From contig JAPTJF010000301.1 in NCBI GenBank assembly GCA_029339195.1, positions 1 through 64,000 of the forward strand: a stretch of 64,000 nucleotides of DNA, written 5' to 3'. Below the pieces are notes generated by a model. The model saw only the letters and a list, made by a program, of their open reading frames with translations, searched no databases and was not told the origin of the DNA. Source of the DNA: Micractinium sp. NFX-FRZ. Lineage: Eukaryota; Chlorophyta; Trebouxiophyceae; Chlorellales; Chlorellaceae. The position numbers and the translations under genes were made by a program. This document shows, piece by piece, positions 32,601 through 43,200 of the stretch; position 1 is the stretch's first letter, and each line of letters begins with the position of its first letter.

Positions 32601-34841
32601 TCACAGCAGCCTCCCGAGCCGCTGTATGCGCGGTTGGATGAGTATATCGCCACCGGGCCAGCAGCGGAGGCACTGCAGCTTCCAAGGCCGGAGGCCAACA
32701 CGCAGGTTCGCTCAACTGCCTGCCTACCCTCTCCTCGCCTCCCGGCCTGCCCTCTCGCCCTGCCCTGTGTGCAATCCCTGCCACAGCCCTCACGAGGCTC
32801 TCAACATGTGCTGTCTCAGTCCCTGTCCCCCCTCCCTGCACTGTCAAGGGGCTTGCAACTGCCGCAACCAAACGCTGCTGCCCGCCCGCCCATTCCGCCT
32901 GCTGTGCCGCCGCTCCGCCCGCCTACCCCTGTGCTGCCCCCGCCCCAGCTCCCCACCCGCGCTGCACTTCCTCCCTTGGCCCCCCTCCTCTATCTAATGC
33001 TGAACCCCTCCTTCATCTAGTGTATGCTGCAGTACCAGCCAGCCAGCCTGCCCTCCCATCCTCCATACACCTGGCAGTGCAGGTGGTCACCTCCCTCCTC
33101 GAACAGCTGATGGCCACCAACCCCCGCGCCTTTGACGCCCGGGCAGCCATCGGGCTCAAGGTGCAGGACCGGTCGGTGATGCTGGACAACCCGGTGGGAC
33201 AGAAGCAGGGGCAGCAGGGGCGGGGGCAAGGCGGCGGCGGCGCGCGCAGCCACTGGACGGCGCAGCTGGCGGGGCGGGCGGCGCAGCGCCGGCTGGGCCT
33301 CTACCAGCTGCAGACCGCGGGGCTGACGTGAGTGCTGCCGCTGGCAGGATGTGGGTTGTGGGGTGCGCAGGGCGGCAGGCAAATAGCTGCGTGGATGCAC
33401 AATGGCGCTGGCTGGCTGGCTCGCGGCAGGCACTCGTACCTGAGGGTGCTGCCCTGGGAGGGCCTGGTCTAGAGGAGCAGCAACCTCACAATCACCCACG
33501 CAATTGTGCGCCCACCCACCTTGTGCGCCCACCCGCCCTGTGCGCCCACCCAATCTGCCCGCCCGCGCTGCCGCGCCCGCCGCCCCGCAGGTACGAGGCG
33601 GTGCAGCCGCTGTACCGCAGCTGGCAGCAGTACATGCGGGAGCTGCTGGCCCCGGGGGTGGCCGACCTGGAGGCGCGGCTGTATGCGGCAGACCTGCACG
33701 GATGCCTGATACGCGTGGCGCACACGGCGGGTGCGCTGTGGTTGCGCGTGCCACCAGTGCGTGCTCTTGCTCTTGCTGGGCAGGGGCGGGTGGGGTGGGG
33801 TGGGGTGCTTGGTGTGCAGGGTGGCCTGGCTGGTGAGAGTGGTTGGTTAGTGGGTGCTTGCAGGTGCTCCTTCGAGGTCTGGAAGTGCCAGGGGCAGAGG
33901 AATGACCTTGATGCTGCTGGCTGTCACACTGCTCTGCTCACCTACAGCGCTTCATGGCACCGGGAGTCAGAGTGCAGCCTGCTTCAAGCGCCCCCGCACC
34001 CCTCACACTCATCCCCCTGGCCCACTGCCTGCAACGGGACCCCCACGGCACCATCCCTTCTCCTGTCCCTTGGCTGCATCGCAGACCGGCGCTACCAGGG
34101 GTTGAAGGGCATTGTAGTGCGGGACACCGCCAACACGCTGCAGCTGGTCACACCGGAGGACCGGTTTGTGGTGGTACCCAAGCAGGTGGGCACCCAGTCT
34201 CTTGCTGTGGTTGTTGGTTGCCACGTGTCTGTACCTCTGGGTGGGATCGCCCAGCAGGAGGACAGCGCAGCAGCTCTGGTGCAAGGGCAGGGGCAGCAGC
34301 TCACATGCAACAGCAGTTGGGGCCGCCGCTGGGGCTGGCGTGGGCGGGGCAGCTGGCCAACCTGTTTGACGAGCAGCACATTGAAATCCAGACGGCAGTG
34401 TGAAGCGCCGGAGGGGGGTCAGTAGGAGTGAACTCTTGTGCGTGGGGACTGAGCTTGGGTGGGCTTGTGCGGGAAGCAGGGGGGTAGCAGCTGCGCCCGC
34501 ATGCGGCAGCAGGAAGCCTGGGCGCGGCACCACTGCTGCCGCTGCGCTCTGCTCTGCTTCTAACGCGGCCCCACCCACTTGAAGCTTCTCCACCCGGCCC
34601 TTTCAGCCCTCCTGCTGCCCTCCAACATCCCCAACCCCACCTGCATGGTCGCCCTGATGTTCCAACCGCCCCCCACCCACCTCTGCAGCTGTGCACTTGG
34701 GAGCTGGATGCGGACAGGCGGCGGGTGGTGACGCTGCTGGGCCCCGGGCTGGTGCAGCGCGGCACGGGCGGCGGCGCGGGCGGCGGTGGCGGCCGGCACA
34801 AGACGCTGCGGGATGCGATTCGCGGCCAGCACCGCGGCTGA
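32187..34841 (+). CDS. POP4: ribonuclease P/MRP protein subunit POP4 (Rpp29)
   Basis: Six exons (32187-32254, 32375-32705, 33083-33327, 33591-33730, 34085-34185, 34689-34841), all GT-AG and in phase, encode about 345 residues. The C-terminal third is the Rpp29 fold: LYRSWQQYMRELLAPG, LEARLYAADLHGCLIRV, YQGLKGIVVRDTANTLQLV and EDRFVVVPKQ. It ends in a strand-rich tail (LCTWELDADRRRVVTLLG). Rpp29 binds the RNA of RNase P and RNase MRP, which mature tRNA 5' ends and pre-rRNA. The N-terminal half is long, basic and low in complexity, with a Gln run near residues 80-95. The first ATG gives a very short leader after the TATA-like boxes. No other in-frame Met occurs until exon 3. Confidence 0.85.
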
Positions 34842-35026
34842 GACTGGGATGCAGGGCACGCGCAGCAGGCGCAACGGCCACGCTGGAAGAGGGACAAGCC
34901 ACCTGCTGTTTGATTTGCCAGGCGGTGAGCCCAAATCTTGCCTCGCACCAGTGCCAGCTGGAAACCGACCACGGTATCCCTCCTGCGAGTGCCGCCCACC
35001 CGCAGAGTTGTGCCTGTACTGCCTGG

Positions 35027-35031
35027 TGTAA
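35027..35031 (+). promoter_or_regulatory. possible poly(A) signal TGTAA for POP4
   Basis: TGTAA about 185 bases after the POP4 stop codon, on the coding strand. Weak on its own. Confidence 0.4.
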
Positions 35032-35313
35032 GCTGCAGTGCAAACATGCATCGTGAGTAAGAGGTAGTAGCTCATGGCAAGTCTGCACCATCGGCAGGCA
35101 TGGCAAATGCCTGCTGAACTGAACCTGCACCGTCGCCTAGCTGCTGCCGCACTCAGGTGCTGGAGGTGTGGGTCCTGTGCCCGCTGCTAGGCAGGGCTGT
35201 GGCCTGCCGCGTTCTTGCAGCTTCCTCGGCGGTTCCAGGAGTGGTCGCTTGCAATCGCGATTTGCGTGTGGCTACGATCAAGCGCGTTGTCACGCGGCCT
35301 CCGCCCCCTGGCC

Positions 35314-35319
35314 TATAAA
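35314..35319 (+). promoter_or_regulatory. TATA box of small secreted gene
   Basis: tataaa in the context ggcctataaacc, 115 bases before the ATG at 35434. This distance fits a normal leader of about 80-90 bases. Confidence 0.65.
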
Positions 35320-35433
35320 CCCGCCCCCATCGGCCCCTCCCACCATCATTTCATCGTCCACTTGCTGCACCTTGCCTTCCCCGATCAGGCCAAGCCCCCC
35401 CGACACCTGCTCTCCGCAAGTCCCTCGATCACC

Positions 35434-36487
35434 ATGAAGGCAATCAGCCTCGCCCTCGTGCTCCTCGCCTGCCTGGCCACCGCACAGGCCACCACGCAGA
35501 CATGCAAGGTCAAGCTCGGCAGCCACGGCCAGAAGGTGAGACCAGGGTGGGCGGGATACCCGCTGCCGCCGGCGCCGTACGCCAGCATGGCGCAGCGCCG
35601 CTGCCGCAGCCGCAAGGCGCCTGCAGGCTGCCGCCCACCACCTCCACCTCCAGACCCTCCTTCGAACGCGTCCACCTCACCTGCATCCCTACTACCCTCC
35701 CCATCCCTGCCCCGCCCTGGCCTCCCTACCACACACCCGCCCCTCCCCGCACCCGACCTCGCGCCCCCCACCACATGCACAACCCTACTGCCCCTGCTTC
35801 TGCCGGGCCCGCCAGTCCCCTGCACTGCCTCCCCCGCATCTGCAACTTCCTGAGCCCTCACCGCCCCCTGATCTCCTGGCCAACACCCCCTCCGCCCCGC
35901 AGGGCTGGATGACCAAGCTCGTCGGCAACATGCGCCCCCTCCAGTGCCCGGCCGGCTTCAAGCCTGCCCCCAAGCCCGTGCTGACCGCCTTTGTTGACAA
36001 GTGGTTCACCCAGCGCGCCCAGCCCCAGCTGCTGGCCGCCCGCGACTTCAAGTACGGCTGCCTGCTGGGCGTGGAGGCAGACAGCGTGCGCTTTACCGCC
36101 GTCAACGGCTGCATCCAGACCTTCCCCGCCTCGGTTGCCGCCCGCAAGCCCACCGTCATGGCCCAGGGCAAGGTGCACTACCGCTGCACCGGCGAGACCC
36201 GCAACCGCGTCATCGGTGAGCCTGCTCAGCCTGCATGCCTGCCGCACGCCTGCCCTTGCCCTGCTGGAAGGTTGAATGGCAGTAGACGCCTGCTAGCGCC
36301 GTGGCGTGGCGGCTTGGGGTACCGGCCTGCCCTGCCTGCCCCACCCAAGGGGGCCGAGCTGCAGGGTCGGGGGCATGAGGACCAGCAGCTGCCAGGCAGC
36401 TTCTTGCACCTCACCTTGTGCTGCCCCTCCCCCACTCCTTGCCGCCTTTGTGCAGGCATCGACTCTGAGGGCCTCTACGTGTGCTAA
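35434..36487 (+). CDS. small secreted Cys-containing protein, unknown family
   Basis: Three exons (35434-35535, 35903-36215, 36456-36487), GT-AG and in phase, encode about 148 residues. Residues 1-20 (MKAISLALVLLACLATAQAT) are a signal peptide. The mature protein has cysteines in TCKVKLG, LQCPAGF, KYGCLLGV, NGCIQTF, YRCTGE and the final YVC, an even number that fits disulfides. The last exon encodes only ten residues, ending GLYVC. I do not recognise the family. The clear TATA box and small size suggest a well-expressed secreted protein, but this is inference. Confidence 0.75.
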
Positions 36488-37560
36488 ATCAAAGCACCCA
36501 CCGGCAGCTGACCACCGCCCCCCGCCGGCGCCTGCCGCCGGTGCACCCCGTGACGCTCGCCGCATGCAAGGCAGCCATCGTGTGCATGCCCCGCTCAACC
36601 TCTGTTGCACGCAGCCTGGCCAGCCCATCCCACCCCATGGCACTCGTACAGGGAATGCCCGCTCATGATGAAGTTTTCATTTGCGACACTTTGCCCTACC
36701 ATGCTAAGCAGCAGTAGCTTGCTGGTCCACATTAGGCCCACCTCATTGCCCTCCTCCTTGAATACTTAAATGCATCCAGCCAGGCTGACCCCCCACGTTT
36801 GTTTGATTGTCCCCTTTACTAATCTGCATTGCAAGCCTTTTCCCACTTGCAACCCGTCTCAGCTTCTCAGCCTGCATGTACCAGCACGCCTTCCTGTAAC
36901 CATGCGATTCATTTCACTGGCTGTATCTCGAGCGGTTGCCCAGACGGCTAGACGCCACGCAGCGTGCTCTGTGCAGCCAGTGCAGCTGCCGTTCTCCTGA
37001 GCACGCATTGGCAACATTGGCCTGCCACAGAAAGAAGCTAATGTACCAGCATCAGTGCATATTTCTGTTCATACATGCAAAACAGGACGAGAAAAAAAGG
37101 GCGACGGGCTGTGGCGTTGTTGCGCTGCGCTGCGCTGTGGCGGCGGTGCCCGGGGCACTGCCCCAAGGCCGGTCCTCCCGGGTGCCTTCCTCATGAGCTC
37201 CGCGAGTTGAGTGCCGGGAGCCGCATTCCGTCCTCCTCTTCCAGTCCTGCGCTGGGACCGCCGTGCGCACTGCCGTCGGCTGTTCAACCTCACGCCGCCC
37301 AGCTCCGCGAGCCTGGGGCAGTCAGGTAAGCGGGCGGCGATCTGACGACGTCGACCGGCGAGGCGCGCCAGCTGCAGCGACAGCCTTTTTCCCGCTGCCG
37401 GCGCCGCCTTCAAGGCTTGCAGGTGCCCGCTGGGTGCTGCCTGGGCGGCACCGCCCACTACCACTTTTGCATCTAGCCCTCACCTTTGGCGTCCATGCTT
37501 ATCTGTTGTATTTCAAAGGCCTCAATCATCCCGTATGCCGTGCAGAGCCGCCCAGCAAAG
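36488..37560. other. intergenic, small secreted gene to MYND gene
   Basis: No supported gene. It contains a TGTAA at 36895-36899 that may end the secreted gene's transcript. A 32-codon frame starting with ATG at about 36902 is too short to support. A gtaagc donor-like site near 37326 and an acceptor-like ctag near 37475 could be a leader intron of the MYND gene. Confidence 0.45.
36895..36899 (+). promoter_or_regulatory. possible poly(A) signal TGTAA
   Basis: About 410 bases after the stop of the small secreted gene, on its coding strand. Weak on its own. Confidence 0.35.
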
Positions 37561-39513
37561 ATGCCCACGGATTGGGCGCGCTTCGACACCGCTGCCCCCC
37601 TTGCTGGGACGGAGTTCCTGCAGCGGCGCCTGGAGCGGGCAAGACGGCAGCCCGCCGCCGAGCGCGGCCCTGATGTGTCTGGCTTTGTGGAGGCAGTGCA
37701 ACTGCATCAGGACGTGCGTCAGCTGCTGCCGATTGACCGCCAGGGCTGGCCCACGCTACCCAACAACAAGGCCACACTGCAGCGCGCGCTGAGGGGCATG
37801 CTGATGACAGCACGTGCCGACTACCTTTGCCCCGAGCGCGCCGTCAGCGGCAGCTCCAAGGGAAACCCACCAATGGCCTACCTGTCGGTGATCGGCGCTC
37901 GCACCGGCCTGCAGGCTGCTGAAGCAGTGGCATCAGGCAAAGCCGGCGGCCCTGGCGGCAGCCAGGCAGCGCGGCGCCGCTGCCGTGGCGCGGCTGCAGC
38001 GGCTGCTGCGGCTGCCGCCGGCGCGGCTGCAGGTGACGGCGTGATGCTCCTGGAAACCGCCCTTGCTTTCCACACCAATGCGGGTGCATGGTCTGCGACC
38101 TTCCAAGGGCTGCAGTGGTCCAGCACCGCCATCTCCATTCTGACCAAACCAGAGAACCAGCAGGGCATCAGCACTGCCCTGCAGCGCCTGCAGCTGGCAG
38201 CCCAGCCGCAGCCGCTGCTGACCGCGCAGCAGCTGCTGTACGCCGCGCACTGCCGCGTGCTGGAGTGCGCCTTCAGTCTGCACGAACTGGCACGCTCGCC
38301 AAGCACTTTTCAGAAGCACATGCGCACGCCGCTGGGGGAGGAGCTGCAGCCGCCGACGCCGGCGCAGCTGGTGGCGGTGCGCGCGGCCGAGGCACGCAGC
38401 GCTGCGGCAGTGCTGGAGCTGGAACCGCACAACGTCAAGAGCTGGCTGGCAGCGGCACGCGCCCAAGCGTTCGGCACTGATGACGCCAGCAAGGCCCGGG
38501 CAGTGGAGCTGTACCAGCGCACCGTCGAGCTGGGGCAGCAGCAGGGGAGCAGCTATCACGTGGCGGTCGGCGCAGCCAGCCTGGTAATTTGCGCTGCTGC
38601 GGGCACCCTGGTGGTGCAGCGGGAGACGATGGAGGCGGCGCTGACGGCGTTCCAGCTGGCGGCGCCAGCTCTGCGCCGTTGCAGGCAGCTGCTGCCCGAG
38701 ATGTGGGTCTCTGTGCCAGAAATGCTTGTGGCCAAGGCGCAGCCGCTGGTGCACAGCCTGCAGGCGCAGCTGGCCTACCTGCGGCGCAGAGACAGCGCCT
38801 GGGGGTGGGCTGGGACGGCCGAGGCAGATGCTGCCTACCAGCAGCTGGATGCCGCTGTCATGGCGGCCTGGCAGGCTGGCAAGAGCGTGAGCACTGACCA
38901 ACAGACGAAGCTGATGAAGTGCGACGGGTGCGGCGAGGTGGCCCTGGGCATTCGGCGGTGCGGGCGGTGCAAGGGGGCGCAGTACTGCAGGTGAGCCGGG
39001 GAGGCGGGCGGGCACCCTTGCCGCTGGGCCTGGGAACGATTCCAGCATGGGCACCCATGAATAGGAGCACCAGCTGGTGGGCCGCATGCACCCACTGAGC
39101 TGCTGCAAACATGTGGTGCTGCCATGCAGGACCCGTGGATGGCTGTTGGGTGCTGTCTACGCAGCCTGCTTGCCCACACCTTGCATTGGCTTGAACACAC
39201 TGCTTGAATGTCACTGCCATGCAGCGAAGCGTGCCAGCGCAGCCATTGGACACAGCACAAGCGGGAGTGTGGCCCCAAGGCGGCCGCGGTGGGCAAGGCT
39301 GGTGCGGCACCCGCGGCCGCAGCGGGGAGCACGCCTGCTGTGGTGCCGCTGCCGGGCAGCGCCCCAGCAGAGAAGCAGCAGCCGGCGCCCAGCGCCCAAG
39401 CGGAGCCTTCAGTGCTGCACAACTTGGTGGGCATTGCCCTGCTAATGCTGGTGCTGTGGCTGCTGGGGAAAGGTACCCTGGCGATGCTGGGCATGCTGGG
39501 GCTGCGGCACTGA
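37561..39513 (+). CDS. MYND zinc-finger protein with C-terminal membrane anchor
   Basis: Two exons (37561-38990, 39225-39513), GT-AG, encode about 572 residues. An in-frame ATG at 37495 would add 22 residues; the start at 37561 (MPTDWARFD) is preferred because it opens a soluble domain. The long first part is helical and Ala-rich, with repeat-like helices (ARAVELYQRTVELG) that may be TPR-like, and a poly-Ala run near residues 140-158. The MYND finger spans the exon junction: CDGCG, CGRCKGAQYC, then SEACQRSHWTQHKREC, with all zinc ligands present. After a Pro/Ala linker the protein ends in a hydrophobic span (LVGIALLMLVLWLLG) near the C-terminus, typical of a tail-anchored protein. MYND fingers bind proline-rich partners; the partner here is unknown. 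Confidence 0.8.
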
Positions 39514-40204
39514 CTGTCGGCGTGCGCGCCGCCCTGCCACCCTGGGCTTAGTACCGCTGCACCCTGCCAGTAAGAACTAGCCAATTACGCGAAAATCTGC
39601 CGCTTGTTTCAGCCCTTTTTGCTTCTGCTACATTCCCACAACTCGCTTGCCAAGCACACATTGCTGAGCTGAAATGCATGCAACCTCTCGAAAGCGGTGG
39701 GTTACAAGAGGGGAAACCAGGCCGTAGGCAAAGGTGGCCTGGGGGGCCGCACCTGGAAGCGTGTGGGGTGCAGGCGACGGAAAACTCAGGCCGACCGACA
39801 GCTACAGGGCCGACAGCTACAGATCACAAACAAAGCGGGTGGGGCGGCGACATTCGCTGGCAGAAAGCAGAAGAGCAGGGGGGAAGGGGGCGTCAAGTGG
39901 GCGGGCAGCTAGAAAAGAAGACATGTTGTTTCAGCATCGAGAAACAAGCGTTTGCGTGGACATTCGGTGTCTGGGGTGAGCAGGCAGGCAAGTGTACGCC
40001 TCAAGGGCGCCGTATCTTGGGCATGTGCCTCTGGTGTGCTTGTGAAGTGTGCACAGCATCATCCGGTTCTTGTCTTTGTGCGGCGGCCAGCCCTGCAGAC
40101 GCTGGGCCGGCCGCCGATTGAATTCCTTCAATTGGGGGCGGCAGACATAGGTGCACTGTCCGAGCAGCGGTGCTTCGCTGCTGCCGCAGTGTTGGAGTTC
40201 CCGC
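39514..40204. other. convergent intergenic region, MYND to RavA-like gene
   Basis: Tail-to-tail 3' flanks, somewhat AT-richer than average. Minus-strand TGTAA occurs near 39704. No gene seen. Confidence 0.45.
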
Positions 40205-43200
40205 TCATGCGCGGCCGCTGATGCCCTTCTGGTACTGCTTGAACCGCTTGGGCAGCAGGCGCTCCAGCACGGTGGCGGCCACGCCCTTGTCCAGCGCGCT
40301 CTGCAGCAGCAGCGCCTCGCGCAGCAGGTCCTCGGCCTGGCGTGGCGGAAGAGGGGGGAGGGGGCGCACAGTGGGGAGGTGAGTCATGGTGTGTGGGACT
40401 GGAAGGCAGAAAGATGGGGAGGAGCAGCAGCAGCGGCGGCGGCAGCAGCAGCAGGTCCTCAGCCTGCGAGCGGCACGTGCCCCAGCCTCCCCTGCACGAA
40501 AACGCCGAACACACACACACTGGTGCGCCACTCTTTTCTGCAATCAAACCCACCCCACCCCACCCCCTGCTTTCCTGGCTCTGCCTCTGCCTCACCCGCT
40601 TCTTGTTCTCCGTCATCTGCGGCGTCAGCGCCTGCACCGCCGCCTGCACCGACGCCTCGCTCTGCCACACCGTGTCGCGCAGCTCGGGGAAGCCGCCGTC
40701 CAGGGTGGCCGCCAGGCTGCCCTGCCGCAGGTCCAGCAGCTCCACCAGGGAGGCACACTCCTGCCGCGCCTCCCCAATCTCCTGCGTGTGTAAAAAGGCA
40801 CATACAAGGCAGCCAGCGTGGGTTGTAGGGTCTAACTCGGTCATCCGGCGCAGGGTACAGCAGCAGGGGACGGCGGACTCCCGCCGCGCCTTCAGCCTCC
40901 TCCCAACAGACAAGCACAGGCAGGGAGGAAGAGGCCAGGGTGGAGGAGTGAAAAATGGGTGTGCAAGAAGAGGTCCACCAGCCCGTGCCGACCCGACCCA
41001 GGGACCGGGCAGCGCGCCCCTGCCTGCATGCCGGCGGCGGCCCCACCTGCGCATCGGCCCCCTCCAGCACGCGGCAGGCACGGCCAAAGAGGCCCAGGAA
41101 GACCAGCTCCGTCTGCTGCAGCCCCGGGTCGCTGGCAATCGTCTCCAGGATGTACGCCTTCACCTTCTGCGGTACAGGCACGCGCAGCGAGGTCAGGGGG
41201 CAGCACTCAGGTGGGCAGCCCAGGCAGGCAGGGGGGTGCTGGCTACTGTGGGCCCTCTGGCACTTGCGGTACAGAAAGTCGGGCTAGTGGCATTGCAGGG
41301 CAGTGCAGGGCCCTGACTCCAGGAGGCAACACAGGCGAGTGGTGCGCCAGCAGACAGACAGCGAGCGCTGCACCAGCGCGGGCGGCAGCAGCCCTGGCAG
41401 CAGCGGGCATGGCGGGCATCGGGCAGGTGCTGGCGGGCTCACGTGCGCGTCGTCGGGGCGCTGCCCCAGCACAAACTCGAGCAGCAGGCAGTCGTACTCG
41501 TGCACAGCGCTGCGCCCGTCGGCCCAGGCCGCCACCTGCGCGCGGGGGCAGCAGGACAGGGGTGTGAGGTGTCAGGAGGCGGGCAGCTGTGTGCTCGAGC
41601 ACTGCCCTTCCCTTCCTCGCGGCAAGACGGATCAGGCGTGCCGGCTGGCGCCCCTGCTAACGCCCCCCTCCTGTCGTATTCCACGCTGCAGACCTCAACC
41701 TTTCCATGGCGGCCCCCACCTGCCTGCAGCACCTTGACCGCCTTTGTTGAGTTGCTGCCAGACAGCCCTGATCCCTCAGCTCCCGGTGCTGGCCCCCTTC
41801 TCCCAATGCTCCCCGCCCTCCCCCCCCACCATCTCCTGCCCACCTGCAGCATCTTGACTGCCTTCATGAAGCGGCGGTCCGACACATACACCGGGGGCTC
41901 GCATTTGTCCTGCAGGCCAGGTCACAGCGCAGCAGGCGGACACCCCGGGTCAGGATGCAGGCGCCAAGCCAGCGCCAGGTCACAAGCAGCAGCAGCTGGC
42001 GGGCCCGCCGGCCTGCCACCAGACATGACCCCTGCGCTGCCCACCTTTGCCTCCGCCCACCGGCACACCGCCTCGCCTGCCTGCAGCAATCTCCTCCAAA
42101 CTCACCCTGCCCTTCCTCAAACTACTACTTGCGGCATAGTTCAGCAGCAAGCAGGCCAGGCTGGCTGATCAGCGCCTCACCTCTCATCACCCTACCTGCC
42201 CCACCCCCACCCGTCCCGCCCCACCCCACCCGTCCCACTGCCACTCGCCCCACCTGCAGGTAGTTGCGCACGCCGGTCAGCAGGTCAATCACAGACTCGG
42301 GCACATCCACAGAGCCGTACGCCTGGCCCGCCGTGTTCCTGCACACACAAAGCAAATGCCAGAGTAGGGGCACCGGCGGAGGACGTGAGTGGAAACGTGG
42401 GGGGCCATCCCCCTGCGCAGCGCATTGGCATGGCTCCAAGCACCGGGCCTCCCAAGCCTGGCGGCAGCGGGACCCTCCCGTACGCCCCGCACCGGCACCG
42501 CTCCCACTTTACCAAAGCGCATAAGCCTTGAATAGCAACACTGCTGGGCTCCCCGCTGTGCCGTGCCCTGCGACCATGCCCTGCCCTTTGCTGCAACTGG
42601 GCTGGCCACTCCACCCTCCCACCCCCCGCCCCCACCCTCACCTGAAGTCATCCATGCCCAGCTCCGGCACCTGCCCCGGCACCGCGCCGCCGTTGCCCGG
42701 CTGGTCGGTGCTCATGCGGTCGCTGGCGTCCAGCGTGCCGGCGGCCAGCTTGGCCAGGGTGCCCAGCTGGGCGGAGGACACCTGGAGGAGCAAAGGGGGA
42801 GGGAGGCTGGGAAGGTTGATGATGGCTGGGCAGGGGACACACCCGGGGGCGTTGAGGAGCAGCAGGCAGTGCGGGGAGGGGAGGAGGAACACGAGTGGGG
42901 ACAGGTTGAGCAGGCGGGCAGGCACAGGCGGGGAGCCTGGTGCCAGCGCAACTGCCGCCGCACGTGCACAGAAAGGGCGCATCGGCCAGGCACTCCTCCC
43001 CGGCCCGTCCAGGGCGCAGTTGCCGGCCGCCAACCGCCACGCACGCAACCGGACCCACCTGCGCCACGTTTCTGCGGATGAGGAAGCGGTCGTAGAGGGC
43101 ATCCAGCTCCTCGCTCTCGGGCAGCTCGTTGGAGGCGCCCACCTGGCGGCCAGCGGGGCAGGCATTGAGGGAGGCAGGCAGCAGGCGTTGAGGCAGGCAG

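Larger units (their letters stand above)
34842..35433. other. intergenic, POP4 to small secreted gene
   Basis: Contains a possible POP4 poly(A) signal (35027-35031) and the TATA box of the next gene (35314-35319). No gene seen. Confidence 0.5.

Noticed and set aside
36902..37000. Short frame beginning MRFISLAV, resembling the signal peptide of the secreted gene at 35434
   Set aside because: Similarity is limited to a few residues and the frame ends after 32 codons; not enough for a duplicated gene or pseudogene.
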